From Mesorhizobium sp. AR10 (lineage in GTDB: Bacteria; Pseudomonadota; Alphaproteobacteria; Rhizobiales; Rhizobiaceae): a stretch of 64,000 bases of DNA. A model generated the notes under the pieces. The model was given only the letters and a program-made list of their open reading frames with translations, had not been told where the DNA came from and made no database searches. Location: positions 620,001 through 684,000 of the forward strand of contig NZ_CP080523.1 of assembly GCF_024746795.1 (NCBI RefSeq). Direction: 5' to 3'. Shown here piece by piece: positions 28,388-38,986 of the stretch. A program made the position numbers and the translations under genes. Positions within the stretch are counted from its first letter, which is position 1, and each line of letters starts with the position of its first letter.

Positions 28388-29740
28388 ATGGACCTGCTTA
28401 CCACGACCAGTACTGTCGCCGTCGCGTGCTATGCACTGCTCTCGACTGTTTATAAGGGCATGCAGGCGGTTTATTCCCTGCCGCCAACCGTTGCACCGGC
28501 GTCGGAAGACCTGGTCGGCTCCGACCTCTGGCCGAGCGTGGATGTCATCATCCCCTGCTACAACGAAGGCCCGCTTACGCTCTCGGCGTGCCTAGATTCC
28601 ATTGCAAACCAGGAATACGCCGGAAAGCTACGTGTCTACGTGGTTGATGACGGTTCTGGAAATCGCGACGCCGTCATTCCCGTTCACGACAATTACGCCG
28701 GCGACCCGCGATTCGACTTCATTCTGCTCCCAGAGAATGTCGGCAAGCGCAAAGCGCAGATCGCCGCGATACGTCGCTCATCTGGAGATTTGGTGCTCAA
28801 CGTCGACTCGGACACGACACTTGCGTCCGACGTCATCAGGAAGCTTGCACGGAAGATGCAGGATCCAGCAATCGGCGCTGCCATGGGCCAGTTGACGGCA
28901 AGCAACCGGAGCGACACTTGGCTGACCCGATTGATCGATATGGAGTACTGGCTGGCCTGCAACGAGGAGAGGGCGGCGCAAGCCCGCTTCGGTGCCGTCA
29001 TGTGCTGTTGCGGCCCCTGTGCTATGTACCGCCGATCTTCGCTGCTTTCGCTGCTAGACCAGTACGAGACGCAGATGTTCCGGGGCAAGCCAAGCGACTT
29101 CGGTGAGGATCGCCATCTTACGATCCTCATGCTGGAGGCAGGCTTTCGAACCGAGTACGTTCCGGACGCTATTGCTGTAACGGTGGTTCCCGATAGGTTA
29201 GGACCTTATCTGCGCCAACAACTGCGCTGGGCACGGAGCACTTTCCGCGACACGCTGCTTGCGCTGCGCCTGTTGCCCGGCCTCGATCGCTATCTTACAT
29301 TGGACGTCGTCGGACAGAATCTTGGCCCGCTACTTCTTGCCCTGTCGGTAATAGCCGGGATTGCGCAGTTTGCACTGACAGCCACGCTGCCGTGGCCGAC
29401 AATCCTGGTTATTGCAGCAATGACCATCATTCGGTGCACCGTGACAGCATGTCGAGCTCGGCAAGCTCGATTTATCGGCTTTTCTCTGCACACTTTTATC
29501 AACATCTTTCTGTTACTCCCCTTGAAAGCCTATGCTTTGTGCACCTTGAGCAATAGTGATTGGCTTTCACGCAAGACTGCCACCCTGCCCAACGCAGACA
29601 AAAAGCAGATCATCGTCGCAAACCCGATTGCCGGAGTTGGTACAGGCAGTTCGGGAAGTGCTGAGGCAATTCGAAGAACGGATCTTCCGCGCGATTCTTC
29701 AAAGTTGGTGAACGCGGACAGCGTTTGCAGCGCTGAGTGA
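28388..29740 (+). CDS. nodC: Nodulation protein C, chitin-oligosaccharide synthase
   Basis: NodC is a membrane glycosyltransferase (GT2) that builds the GlcNAc backbone of the Nod factor and sets its length. 450 residues. Features in order: an N-terminal membrane helix (about 5-25), the UDP-site VDVIIPCYNEG, VYVVDDGSGN, VLNVDSDTTLASDV, GEDRHLT with the acid-base region, QQLRWARST (QxxRW), and C-terminal hydrophobic helices (about 310-390). The hydrophilic tail after TLSNSDWLSRKTA is longer than in some NodC. Good start with AGATCCC context after nodB. Confidence 0.97.
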   Translation: MDLLTTTSTVAVACYALLSTVYKGMQAVYSLPPTVAPASEDLVGSDLWPSVDVIIPCYNEGPLTLSACLDSIANQEYAGKLRVYVVDDGSGNRDAVIPVHDNYAGDPRFDFILLPENVGKRKAQIAAIRRSSGDLVLNVDSDTTLASDVIRKLARKMQDPAIGAAMGQLTASNRSDTWLTRLIDMEYWLACNEERAAQARFGAVMCCCGPCAMYRRSSLLSLLDQYETQMFRGKPSDFGEDRHLTILMLEAGFRTEYVPDAIAVTVVPDRLGPYLRQQLRWARSTFRDTLLALRLLPGLDRYLTLDVVGQNLGPLLLALSVIAGIAQFALTATLPWPTILVIAAMTIIRCTVTACRARQARFIGFSLHTFINIFLLLPLKAYALCTLSNSDWLSRKTATLPNADKKQIIVANPIAGVGTGSSGSAEAIRRTDLPRDSSKLVNADSVCSAE

Positions 29741-29972
29741 TCGAGTGCGTTGGCTGGATGGACACGTTGTGAGCTTGGGCAACATCCATCAATTGTCAGC
29801 AACGGCGATCGATTGCATCTCGACTTTAATCCGTCCGGTGAGGGCGACACACGCTTGCTTCGGCTGTGACTATCCAAAGGGGCCGTCACAATGCGATGGC
29901 CGGTTCTGCCAAGAAATATTCGCAAATTAGCTACCGGCCGGCTGATCGGCCTCTTAAGACTGAGATAGACAC

Positions 29973-30887
29973 ATGTCCAAAGTAGCAATCGACCTTGCCG
30001 GCGTGAAGAAGTCCTTCGGCGACAAGCTTGTTGTGAACGGGCTGTCGTTCACCGTTGCGTCGGGAGAGTGCTTCGGCTTGCTGGGGCCGAACGGTGCGGG
30101 CAAGAGCACGATTGCGCGTATGCTCCTCGGCATGACAGTGCCTGATGCGGGCAAGATCACGGTTCTTGGAGAGCCAGTGGGTGCGCGGAGTCGCTTGGCA
30201 CGCAAGAGCATCGGCGTGGTTCCGCAGTTCGACAACCTTGACCAGGAATTCACCGTGCGAGAGAACCTGTTGGTGTTCGGGCGCTACTTCGGCATGAGCA
30301 CACGCAAGATCAAAGAGGTCATCCCGTCGCTCCTCGAGTTTGCCCGTCTTGAGAGCAAGGCGGATGCACGTGTCGGCGAACTATCCGGCGGCATGAAACG
30401 GCGTTTGACACTGGCACGTGCGCTGATCAACGACCCCCAGCTACTCGTGATGGACGAGCCGACGACCGGCCTCGACCCGCACGCGCGACACCTGATTTGG
30501 GAGCGTCTGCGTTTCCTGCTGGGGCGCGGTAAGACGATCATTTTGACTACCCATTTTATGGAAGAGGCCGAGCGTTTATGCGATCGGCTGTGCGTTCTGG
30601 AGCATGGACGCAAACTCGCCGAAGGCAGCCCTCATGCCCTGATTGAGGAACACATCGGGTGCCAGGTGATCGAGATCTTCGGCGGGAATCCCCAGGAGTT
30701 GGTTTCGCTGATCAGGCCATACGTGCAGCGCGTCGAGGTGAGCGGCGAGACGCTCTTTTGCTATACGGCCGATCCGGAGCAGGTTCGCGTACAACTGCGC
30801 GGGCGCGCGGGTCTGCGCCTTCTGGAGCGTCCACCCAGTCTGGAGGACGTTTTCTTGCGGCTGACCGGACGCGAGATGGAGAAGTGA
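29973..30887 (+). CDS. nodI: NodI, ATP-binding subunit of the Nod-factor exporter
   Basis: An ABC ATPase of 304 residues that with NodJ exports lipochitooligosaccharides. Walker A is GPNGAGKST, the signature is [10 protein letters not shown], Walker B is [15 protein letters not shown], and the switch His is in [15 protein letters not shown]. The start [20 protein letters not shown] fits NodI. A 232-base spacer separates it from nodC without a clear promoter. nodJ starts 3 bases after the stop. Confidence 0.97.
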   Translation: MSKVAIDLAGVKKSFGDKLVVNGLSFTVASGECFGLLGPNGAGKSTIARMLLGMTVPDAGKITVLGEPVGARSRLARKSIGVVPQFDNLDQEFTVRENLLVFGRYFGMSTRKIKEVIPSLLEFARLESKADARVGELSGGMKRRLTLARALINDPQLLVMDEPTTGLDPHARHLIWERLRFLLGRGKTIILTTHFMEEAERLCDRLCVLEHGRKLAEGSPHALIEEHIGCQVIEIFGGNPQELVSLIRPYVQRVEVSGETLFCYTADPEQVRVQLRGRAGLRLLERPPSLEDVFLRLTGREMEK

Positions 30888-30890
30888 ACG

Positions 30891-31679
30891 ATGGGTAAAG
30901 GTTTTTCGGCGGCTCTACCCGCCAACGCTTGGAACTGGATTGCGGTATGGCGCCGCAACTATCTGGCATGGACGAAGGTCGCGCTCGCGTCGATTCTCGG
31001 TAACCTCGCCGATCCTATGATCTACCTGTTCGGACTCGGCACTGGTCTCGGAATGATGGTAGGTCGCGTTGAAGACGCGTCGTACCCTGCTTTTTTGGCA
31101 GCCGGCATGGTCGCGACAAGTGCGATGACCGCGTCCACCTTCGAAACAATTTATGCGACTTTCCCTCGCATGAACGAACAGCGGACCTGGGAAGCGATCC
31201 TGCACACACAACTTACCCTGGGCGACATCGTTCTCGGTGAGTTGGTGTGGGCAACCACAAGGGCCTTTCTGGCCGGTACGGCAATTGCGATGGTGGCCGT
31301 CATAGCGGGCTACTCAGCATGGTCGTCCGTCCTCTATGTGCTACCAGTCATCGCTCTCACTGGGTTGGCCTTTGCGAGCCTGGCGATGATCGTAACCGCG
31401 CTTGCGCCCAGTTACCACTACTTCATATTCTACCAGACGCTCTTCCTCACACCCATGTTGTTCCTGTCCGGCGCTGTCTTCCCGGTCACTCAACTGCCAA
31501 GCACCTTTCAGCACATAGCGGGCATCTTACCGCTGGCGCATTCGATCGACCTGATTCGTCCGGGCATGCTTGATCGCCCGGCTGGGGACATCGCCCTGCA
31601 CATTGGTGCGCTTTGCATATACGCGGTAGTGCCGTTCTTCCTCTCGATGGTGCTGCTTCGCCGGCGCCTGCTGCGTTGA
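30891..31679 (+). CDS. nodJ: NodJ, membrane subunit of the Nod-factor exporter
   Basis: An ABC-2 type permease of 262 residues with about six membrane segments. Conserved NodJ parts are [50 protein letters not shown] sequence after FETIY, and [24 protein letters not shown] sequence near residue 190. It ends LLRRRLLR. Acts with NodI at the inner membrane. Probably cotranscribed from nod box 3. Confidence 0.96.
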
Positions 31680-31967
31680 TGCTGCTTTCGAATACAAGAA
31701 GGAGAACGAGAGTCAGCATCGCGAACGGCTACAGCCGCGAGCGTGCTTGGCCCAGCGACTGTGAGTTGGGGACAGCAGAACACACAAGCTGAGGCGCACA
31801 CGCGACTGGACGCAGCCTTGCACGCCGGTCTGCGATACCAGAACCTCATGGCGCGATCCGGCTGCATGAGCGCGGATTGCATCCGTCCGCGTCTAGAGAT
31901 CACATCCAGTGTTCTTGTCCTGGGCGCCCCTGAACCGTCGAAACTATCATCAGCTGGAACACACACC

Positions 31968-32714
31968 ATGACCCACATTTCACCGACACCTGAGCCTTTT
32001 GCCATCCTTGCTATGCCAAGGACCGGGACACACTACCTGGAAGTATTGCTAAACGAGCATCCGAACATATTGAGTAACGGTGAGTTGCTCAACGAGTACG
32101 ACACCAACTGGCCCGATAAGGATCGCTTGCTGCTCGGCGATCGCGAGCTCCTAGAGCTTGCTTACGTGCGCTGTCCCACTTCGAGCGACAAGACGGTGAC
32201 GCATGTTGGCTGCAAGGTCAACGAACCTCAGTTTCACGATCATCCGGGCTTTTTTGCGGAACTGGCTCGGTGGCCAGGACTCAAGATCATCCTCGTGGTC
32301 CGGAGAAACATACTGGAATCGCTAAGGTCGCTGGTGCAGGCACGGCAAAGCGGCCAATGGCTGAAGTTCAGTTCGGACAAGGAGGGGGCTCCGCCACCAC
32401 GGGTCAGATTGCCAATCGCCAACTGCGAGGCGTACTTCAAAACCGCCGACGCTTTCTACGCTCGAGTTGCGCACGCCTTCGCGCCGTCCAACGTGCTGGT
32501 AATCGAATATGAGAGCCTTCTTCAAGAACCCGCCGCATGTTTGGGAGCGGTTTGGGATTTCTTGGGGGTTCCGGGGCTTCAGCTTTCCGGTCGCGCCATC
32601 CTTCAGCGCCAGGAAGCGCGACCGCTCGACGAAACGGTAGAGAACTTCGACGAGTTGCGGCTTCACTTCGCAAACGGACCTTATGCGAGGTTCTTTGACG
32701 TCGCTGCCGTGTGA
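31968..32714 (+). CDS. nodH: NodH, Nod-factor sulfotransferase
   Basis: NodH transfers sulfate from PAPS to C6 of the reducing-end GlcNAc, a host-range decoration. The start at 31968 (MTHISPTPEPFAILAMPRTG) gives 248 residues, the family length; an in-frame extension from 31743 is rejected because the first 75 residues are not NodH-like. The 5'-phosphosulfate loop is PRTGTHYLE and the 3'-phosphate site is LVVRRNILESLRSLVQ. The substrate is supplied by NodP and NodQ downstream. Confidence 0.95.
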   Translation: MTHISPTPEPFAILAMPRTGTHYLEVLLNEHPNILSNGELLNEYDTNWPDKDRLLLGDRELLELAYVRCPTSSDKTVTHVGCKVNEPQFHDHPGFFAELARWPGLKIILVVRRNILESLRSLVQARQSGQWLKFSSDKEGAPPPRVRLPIANCEAYFKTADAFYARVAHAFAPSNVLVIEYESLLQEPAACLGAVWDFLGVPGLQLSGRAILQRQEARPLDETVENFDELRLHFANGPYARFFDVAAV

Positions 32715-32937
32715 CTGGCCTTCGCAGCCAGTAGCGGGCTTGCTCCACGACGGGGCTGCCACTTGGCCGCGATTGGCATCAACTAAGGGCGTTCTTGTTG
32801 CAGACTTGCCAAGAAGGGCATGACCGCCAACGTACTTCCTCCCGACCTGATCGACAGGCAGGATCAAGAACGTTCCCACCATCAAACCAAGCTGACCAAA
32901 TCAGGTCGGTTTTGACGTCCCCCTGGAGCGATTGCGC

Positions 32938-33171
32938 ATGTTCATTCCTGTTCCCGAGACCCACGGCAGATCCATAGCCAAGGCTGTCAGTTGGCGCATC
33001 ACAGGCAGTGTCGATACGTTCGCGCTGAGCTGGCTCATAACTGGAAACGTCGTTTCCGCGGGATCGATCGCCAGTGCTGAAGTTATTACAAAAATCGTGC
33101 TGTACTATCTCCACGAACGGGCATGGTCGTTCATTCCGTTTGGCCGGCGCATGATATTGCCGGCTGATTGA
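32938..33171 (+). CDS. DUF2061 small membrane protein
   Basis: A 77-residue protein starting MFIPVPETHGRSIAKAVSWR. It has the DUF2061 pattern (RSIAKAVSWRITGSVDTFAL, then two membrane segments, VITKIVLYYLHERAWSFIPFG). The role is unknown, but members are often encoded next to sulfate-assimilation genes (cysD/cysN), and here it precedes nodPQ by 195 bases. It probably entered the island with them. Confidence 0.8.
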   Translation: MFIPVPETHGRSIAKAVSWRITGSVDTFALSWLITGNVVSAGSIASAEVITKIVLYYLHERAWSFIPFGRRMILPAD

Positions 33172-33366
33172 ACAGCACACCATTGGGGCAATCTCTCGGA
33201 TGTCTCAGATCGTCGCGATGACGAAAGCTGTGATCATATGGTTTCAGCAAGCGTCGAACGTCCGGCGCACATTCGCGCTTGCAAGGGCCCGCTTCGGGGA
33301 TGACTGGCAGTTCTGCCCGGGGCGGCGCTTTAAGCGCCGTCAAAGGCTGGATTAGAAAGTGCCGAC

Positions 33367-34272
33367 ATGAATGTTCCTTTGACGCACCTGCAACGTCTGG
33401 AGGCCGAGTCCATCCACATCTTCCGGGAGGTTGCGGCCGCCTTCACCAAGCCGGTCATGCTTTATTCGGTCGGCAAGGATTCGTCCGTGCTGATGCATCT
33501 GGCGATGAAGGCGTTTTATCCCGCCAAGCCGCCATTCCCCTTTCTTCACGTCGACACGACGTGGAAATTCCGCGAGATGATCGCCTTTCGCGATCAGATG
33601 GCGAAAAAGCTCGGCTTCGATCTGCTGGTCCATGTCAACGAAGATGGCGTTCGCGACAACATCAATCCGTTCGATCACGGTTCCAACACGCACACCCATG
33701 TGATGAAGACCGTGGCGTTGCGCCAGGCGCTCGACAAATACGGTTTCGACGCGGCCTTTGGCGGCGCCCGTCGCGACGAGGAGAAATCCCGCGCCAAGGA
33801 GCGCATATTCTCCTTCCGCAACGCGCAGCATGTGTGGGACCCGAAGAACCAACGGCCCGAGATGTGGAAGATATTCAACACCCGCATCGCATCGGGCGAA
33901 TCGATCCGCGTCTTTCCGCTGTCGAATTGGACCGAGCTCGACATCTGGCAGTACATTCTGCAGGAAAACATCCCGATCGTGCCGCTCTATTTCGCCAAGC
34001 AACGGCCCGTCGTCGAGCGCGACGGCATGCTGATCCTGCGGGATGACGAGCGCATGAAACTGCGCCCCGGCGAGACTGTGGAGGGCCGCCTTGTGCGGTT
34101 CCGCACGCTCGGCTGCTATCCGCTGACCGGCGCCATCGAATCGGATGCCGACACGCTGGAAGCCATCGTCGGCGAAATGCTGACCGCGCGCACCTCCGAG
34201 CGGCAGGGTCGCCTGATCGATCGCGATGAAGCCGGCTCGATGGAAAAGAAGAAGCGCGAGGGGTATTTCTGA
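33367..34272 (+). CDS. nodP: NodP, sulfate adenylyltransferase small subunit (CysD-like)
   Basis: NodP with NodQ makes APS from ATP and sulfate. 301 residues. PAPS-reductase/ATP-sulfurylase fold with the PP-loop [49 protein letters not shown], and [15 protein letters not shown] follow, ending KKKREGYF. The start at 33367 ([17 protein letters not shown]) has a purine-rich stretch before it. Called nodP rather than cysD because it lies directly after nodH. nodQ starts 2 bases after its stop. Confidence 0.95.
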   Translation: MNVPLTHLQRLEAESIHIFREVAAAFTKPVMLYSVGKDSSVLMHLAMKAFYPAKPPFPFLHVDTTWKFREMIAFRDQMAKKLGFDLLVHVNEDGVRDNINPFDHGSNTHTHVMKTVALRQALDKYGFDAAFGGARRDEEKSRAKERIFSFRNAQHVWDPKNQRPEMWKIFNTRIASGESIRVFPLSNWTELDIWQYILQENIPIVPLYFAKQRPVVERDGMLILRDDERMKLRPGETVEGRLVRFRTLGCYPLTGAIESDADTLEAIVGEMLTARTSERQGRLIDRDEAGSMEKKKREGYF

Positions 34273-34274
34273 CC

Positions 34275-36218
34275 ATGCGCCACATCTTGGCCAAGAGCCT
34301 CGCCCCCACCGACGGCGTCCGCGACTATCTGGCGGCTCAGGAAAGAAAGTCGCTGCTGCGCTTCCTAACCTGCGGCTCCGTCGACGACGGCAAGTCGACG
34401 CTGATCGGTCGCCTGCTTTCCGATACCAAGCAGATTTTCGAGGACCAGCTTGCCGCACTCGAGCGCGATTCGCGCAAGCACGGCACGACCGGCGACGACA
34501 TCGATTTCGCGCTGCTCGTCGATGGCCTCGAGGCTGAGCGCGAGCAAGGCATCACCATCGATGTCGCCTATCGCTTTTTCGCCACGCCGAAACGCAAGTT
34601 CATCGTCGCCGACACGCCCGGCCACGAGCAGTATACGCGCAACATGGCGACCGGTGCCTCGACCGCCGATCTCGCCATCGTGCTGATCGATGCCCGCCAG
34701 GGCGTGCTGCGCCAGACCAGGCGCCATTCGATCATCGCTTCGCTGCTGGGCATTCGCCACATCGTTCTGGCGGTCAACAAGATCGATCTCGTCGGTTTCG
34801 ATCAGGGCGTCTTCGAACGGATCATCGAAGATTATCGGCAGTTCTCGCACAAGCTCGGCTTCCAGACGATCGTGCCGATCCCGATGTCTGCCCGCTACGG
34901 CGACAACGTCACCAGCCGCTCGGACAAGACAAAAGAATGGTATTCCGGCCCGACGCTGATCGAACATCTGGAAACCGTGTCGGTCGATGAAGCCGCGGTC
35001 GAACTGCCGTTCCGCTTTCCGGTGCAGTATGTGAACCGCCCCAATCTCGATTTTCGCGGCTTTGCCGGCACGATCGCGTCGGGTTCGGTTGCACCGGGCG
35101 ACGAAGTCGTTGTCGCCAAATCCGGCAAGTCCTCTCGCGTCAGGCGCATCGTCGCGCATGGCGGCGATCTGAGCCAAGCGGTCGCCGGCCAGGCCATCAC
35201 CCTTGTCCTCGACGACGAGGTCGAGGTTTCCAGAGGCAATATGCTGGTGTCGCCGGCGGCACGGCCGCAGGTCGCCGATCAGTTCGCCGCCAACATCGTC
35301 TGGTTCGACGAACATGCGCTGCTGCCGGGCCGCTCCTACATCCTGCGCACCGAGACCGACCAGACCAGCGCCACCGTCACCGACCTGAAGTACCGGGTCA
35401 ACGTCAACGACTTTGCCCATGAGGCGGCCAAGTCGCTGGAAATGAACGAAGTCGGCATCTGCAACATTTCGACCCGATCACCGATCGCCTTCGATACGTT
35501 TGCCGAGAACCGCACCACCGGCGCCTTCATCCTGATCGACCGCATCACCAACGCCACCGTCGGCGCCGGCATGATCCTGCATTCGTTGCGCCGCGCCGAA
35601 AACATCCACTGGCAATCGCTCGATGTCGGCAAGCACGGCCGCGCCGACATGAAGCACCAGCGGCCTGCCGTGTTCTGGTTCACCGGACTTTCAGGCTCTG
35701 GCAAGTCGACCATCGCCAATTTATTCGAAAAGAAGCTCTTCGCCACCGGGCGCCATACCTACATCCTGGATGGCGACAACGTCCGCCAAGGCCTCAATCG
35801 CGATCTTGGTTTCACCGACGCCGATCGCGTCGAAAACATCCGCCGCGTCGCCGAAGTGGCGCGGCTGATGGCCGACGCCGGGCTGATCGTCATCGTCTCC
35901 TTCATTTCGCCGTTCAGCGCCGAGCGGCGCATGGCCAGGGAGTTGATGGCCGACGGTGAATTCATCGAGGTGTTTGTCGACACGCCCTTCGAGGAATGCG
36001 CCAGACGCGATCCGAAGGGTCTCTACGCACGGGCACTGAATGGCGAGATCAAGAATTTCACCGGTGTGGATTCGCCATACGAAGCGCCGGAGAACCCGGA
36101 AATCCATCTCAAGACACTCGGCAAATCGGCCGAAGAGATGGTAGAGGCCTTGGAACTCTGGCTGATCGAGCGCGACATTGCGCAACCACCTCCTGCCGAC
36201 AATGGTGGATCCATCTGA
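34275..36218 (+). CDS. nodQ: NodQ, bifunctional ATP-sulfurylase GTPase subunit and APS kinase
   Basis: Two domains in 647 residues. Residues about 1-440 are a CysN-like elongation-factor GTPase ([34 protein letters not shown]) that powers APS synthesis with NodP. Residues about 460-640 are an APS kinase ([54 protein letters not shown]) that makes PAPS for NodH. Such fusions are typical of NodQ. The final codons overlap a cysQ relic that starts at 36202, as in cysteine operons. Confidence 0.96.
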   Translation: MRHILAKSLAPTDGVRDYLAAQERKSLLRFLTCGSVDDGKSTLIGRLLSDTKQIFEDQLAALERDSRKHGTTGDDIDFALLVDGLEAEREQGITIDVAYRFFATPKRKFIVADTPGHEQYTRNMATGASTADLAIVLIDARQGVLRQTRRHSIIASLLGIRHIVLAVNKIDLVGFDQGVFERIIEDYRQFSHKLGFQTIVPIPMSARYGDNVTSRSDKTKEWYSGPTLIEHLETVSVDEAAVELPFRFPVQYVNRPNLDFRGFAGTIASGSVAPGDEVVVAKSGKSSRVRRIVAHGGDLSQAVAGQAITLVLDDEVEVSRGNMLVSPAARPQVADQFAANIVWFDEHALLPGRSYILRTETDQTSATVTDLKYRVNVNDFAHEAAKSLEMNEVGICNISTRSPIAFDTFAENRTTGAFILIDRITNATVGAGMILHSLRRAENIHWQSLDVGKHGRADMKHQRPAVFWFTGLSGSGKSTIANLFEKKLFATGRHTYILDGDNVRQGLNRDLGFTDADRVENIRRVAEVARLMADAGLIVIVSFISPFSAERRMARELMADGEFIEVFVDTPFEECARRDPKGLYARALNGEIKNFTGVDSPYEAPENPEIHLKTLGKSAEEMVEALELWLIERDIAQPPPADNGGSI

Positions 36219-36294
36219 TGACAAGGCAGTCGTTGCCCTGTTCGAAGGGTCGGCACTGGCCGCGAGTGGCGCCATTCGGCTGTCTTTGATTTAG
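36202..36294 (+). pseudogene. cysQ: cysQ N-terminal remnant overlapping the nodQ end
   Basis: A 30-codon frame [20 protein letters not shown] to AASGAIRLSLI resembles the first residues of 3'(2'),5'-bisphosphate nucleotidase (CysQ), which clears the PAP by-product of PAPS use. It is cut by a stop and the rest is missing. It suggests that nodPQ came as part of a cysD-cysN/C-cysQ block. Confidence 0.55.
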
Positions 36295-36655
36295 CCATGA
36301 GAGGAAGGCGGACGCCTCGCCCCCACCCGCAGGGATTGTTGAGCCGGGGTCGCACACAACAGTTCGATGTCGGTTGCAAACTCAAAAACAACGAAACAGC
36401 CGGAGACCACCCACCTGATCACGCAGCATCGCCCTGAACTATGCGCTTCCCGACCAGATGGATGGAGCTCGTGGGTTGCTGCCGACATCGTCAATTTTTC
36501 CGGTATGTGGCAATCGGCCATGGTTTGTGCCACAGGCTGACATAAATCCGATAGGCCGAATTCAGATCCAACAAGTGCATTGCATTACGATATCGGACCG
36601 GGAACCGTAGACTGTGTTCCAGGCTGATGCGGACGCATAAAAACGAGGAAGAAGG
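36295..36655. other. Intergenic stretch, no gene seen
   Basis: About 360 bases without recognisable coding sequence. It ends with the purine-rich ribosome site GAGGAAGAAGG of the mutase gene. No nod box is seen. Confidence 0.4.
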
Positions 36656-38098
36656 ATGGGAGCTGGAGCCTTGACCAGGGATGTTGAACCCAAGAATGCC
36701 GAGCGCCAGCGATGGCTGGGCCTGGCGGAAAAGGCGTTGGCCGGCGCATCCTTCGAGGAAAAGCTGGTCTCCCATACCGACGACAACATCCGCATCGAAC
36801 CGCTCTACGAGCGCAGCATCGCAGCCGAACCAACCGTGCGCGCAAACCCGAAATCGCCCTGGATCGTCAGCAAGCGCGTCGATGATCCGGATGTCGGCCG
36901 CGCCAGAGCCCAGGCTCTGGAGGACGTAGCGCAAGGCGCGACGGGATTGTCGCTTGTCTTCGAAGGGGCGCCGAACGCATTCGGCTACGGCCTGCCGAGA
37001 ACGGCGCAGGCGCTGGAGACGGTGCTGGACGGCGTACCGCTCAATCGCATCCAGATCCGCATCGATGCGCATCCCTGGAGCCGCGCCGTGGCCGACTGGC
37101 TGGTGGCGTTCCTGAGCAAGCGCCGTTCAGACCCGGCAAAGTTGAACCTCTCCTTCGGCATCGACCCGGCGGCGATCTTTGCCGGAACCGGCCGGCTGCG
37201 CATGTCGATCGAGGCGCTACAGGCCTCGATGCCGCAGTCGCTGGCGCATTTCTTCTCGATGGGTGTTCCAGGCGTGCTGCTGGAGGCGGACGGCCGTGTG
37301 TTCCACAATGCCGGCGCCACGGAAGCGCAGGAGCTTGGCATCATGCTGGCTTCAGCGGTCTCCTATCTCAGAATGTTCGAGACGGCGCGGCAGCCGCTTG
37401 TCTATGCCGCACCGCATATCGGCTTTGCGCTCAGCGTCGACCAGGACCAATTCCTGTCGGTGGCCAAGGTTCGGGCACTGCGCAGGCTCTGGGCACGGCT
37501 GCAGGAAGCCTGTTCGATCCCCAATTCCACCGCCAATATCCACGCCGAGACGTCGTTTCGCATGATGACGGCATTGGACCCCGAAACCAACATCCTGCGC
37601 ACCACGATTGCCTGCTTTGCGGCAGCATCAGGCGGCGCCGATTCGATCTCAATCCTGCCGCACACGATCGCGCATGGCTTGCCGGCGGGTTTTGCCCGCC
37701 GCGTTGCCCGCAACGCGCAACTGATCATGGCCAATGAAAGCCATATCGATCATGTCGCCGATCCTGCCTACGGATCCGGCGCGGTCGAAGCGCTGACCGC
37801 GGAACTGTGCGAGACAGCCTGGACGGAATTGCAGACAATCGAGGCCGAGGGCGGCGTCTTGTCCAGCCTTCAGGGCGGACATATCCAGGCACGCGTTCAT
37901 GCCGCGGCAGCGCGGCGCAATGCAGCCTATCAGGCAGGCGAGCGAGCCATCATCGGCACCACGCTCTATCCGTTGAAAAGCGAACGTCCGGTCGAGACGC
38001 TGGCAGCGGAACGGCGGCCCGCCTTCACCGAAGGCGTTGCCGTCTGCGAGCCCCTGTTTCCGGTCCGCATCGACCAATCAATCGGAGCCGCCTCTTGA
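36656..38098 (+). CDS. mutA: Methylmalonyl-CoA mutase small (beta) subunit
   Basis: The non-catalytic partner of the B12-dependent enzyme that interconverts methylmalonyl-CoA and succinyl-CoA. 480 residues with the mutase barrel pattern: NIRIEPLYERS, RIDAHPWSRAVADWLVAFLS, TARQPLVYAAPHIGFALSVD, NSTANIHAETSFRMMTALDP and SHIDHVADPAYGSGAVEALT. Its stop overlaps the ATG of the large subunit (ATGA), but that gene is truncated after 55 codons, so no working mutase can be made here. Codon use is GC-rich and chromosome-like. Confidence 0.92.
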   Translation: MGAGALTRDVEPKNAERQRWLGLAEKALAGASFEEKLVSHTDDNIRIEPLYERSIAAEPTVRANPKSPWIVSKRVDDPDVGRARAQALEDVAQGATGLSLVFEGAPNAFGYGLPRTAQALETVLDGVPLNRIQIRIDAHPWSRAVADWLVAFLSKRRSDPAKLNLSFGIDPAAIFAGTGRLRMSIEALQASMPQSLAHFFSMGVPGVLLEADGRVFHNAGATEAQELGIMLASAVSYLRMFETARQPLVYAAPHIGFALSVDQDQFLSVAKVRALRRLWARLQEACSIPNSTANIHAETSFRMMTALDPETNILRTTIACFAAASGGADSISILPHTIAHGLPAGFARRVARNAQLIMANESHIDHVADPAYGSGAVEALTAELCETAWTELQTIEAEGGVLSSLQGGHIQARVHAAAARRNAAYQAGERAIIGTTLYPLKSERPVETLAAERRPAFTEGVAVCEPLFPVRIDQSIGAAS

Positions 38099-38262
38099 TC
38101 CCGGATTTCAGCCAGATCGGCTGGGTGCCGCCACGCCGCGCACCCATCGAGGTCAAAGGCCAGCGGATGACGCCGGAAGGCCTTGTCAGCATTGATGCTG
38201 TCTCCACGACGCAGGCTCCGGTCAGGCGAATCTTGACCGTGTCGTTCGCTAGCAAGCTGTAA
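38095..38262 (+). pseudogene. mutB: Methylmalonyl-CoA mutase large subunit, N-terminal remnant
   Basis: The frame starts MIPDFSQIGWVPPRRAP and reads RMTPEGLVSIDA, the usual first residues of the catalytic subunit, then becomes unrelated and stops at 38262. Everything else, including the B12 domain, is missing. It overlaps mutA by 4 bases. Confidence 0.75.
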
Positions 38263-38876
38263 AGGTCTATAGGCTGCATCAATGAGGGCTTTGCCCTTCG
38301 ATGGCGGAAACACATCCCGCATGGAGGCGACGCATGTGCCAACGACGTCCTGCTGACCGAGCAGGGATGCAGCACGTGCTGCTGCGACAGGATTGCCAGA
38401 GTTTGCAGATCGCCGTTTCCGGCGCCTCCGTGCTCCGCCCGTTGCGGCTATGCGTCGACGCCATCGTGCCTACGCGGCGTCTGAAGTACCATCTTGCTGC
38501 CCTCCGGTGGCTGAATGACATCCACGGCGGCAGCCGCCCGATGGCCAGTGCCTCGCCAGCCGGTCCCTGTCACGGCCGATGGTGATCACTGTCGATGTTC
38601 AAGCAGGCGATCAAGGACACGGTTGCCACCAGGGTGTCGCCAGACACGCTGCCCCACGACTGCAGCTTGTATCTGCTTCCGAAATTGAATGACCTCCATT
38701 TTCGACGATTTCGTTTCGCCCGCACGGCCAGCGAGCCGCCGCCGATAGAGAGTGCGTTCGCTTACCGCTGCCTCCATTGGGCGAGGAACGAACCCACCGG
38801 TAACAGCCTATCGCGGACAAAGATCCTAAGCCGCGCGATGATGACCGGCTTGGACAGTTTGATGCTGCGTGTTCCA
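38263..38876. other. Relic-rich stretch without intact gene
   Basis: About 610 bases. A plus-strand frame near 38400-38560 (VLRPLRLCVDAIVPTRRLKY then HLAALRWLNDIHGG) faintly recalls DUF2285-type proteins found near transfer regions, but this is weak. No start, promoter or RNA is evident. Confidence 0.3.
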
Positions 38877-38925
38877 TATCCGCAGCGCTGATGGTCCGTA
38901 TCAATACAATCGATTTGCCCTATCT
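38877..38925 (+). promoter_or_regulatory. nod box 4, before a DUF1796 gene
   Basis: ATCCGCAGCGCTGATG, then ATCAATACAATCGATTTGCC and CTATCT. All blocks of the nod-box consensus are present with a few mismatches. It points at the gene starting at 38987, 62 bases downstream. Confidence 0.85.
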
Positions 38926-38986
38926 TTCGAAATGCTGGAAAGCATCGCTCTTTCACTCCCATCTGGTACCACCTAAGGACCGGGCA

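Noticed and set aside
29780..29830. Nod-box-like sequence between nodC and nodI (ATCCATCAATTG ... ATCGATTGCATC)
   Set aside because: Only the first block fits; GATG and the AAACAATCGATTTTACC block are missing or poorly spaced, and nodIJ are normally read through from nodC.
31743..31967. 75-codon N-terminal extension of nodH
   Set aside because: NodH similarity and normal length start at 31968; the extension is not protein-like and lacks a ribosome site.
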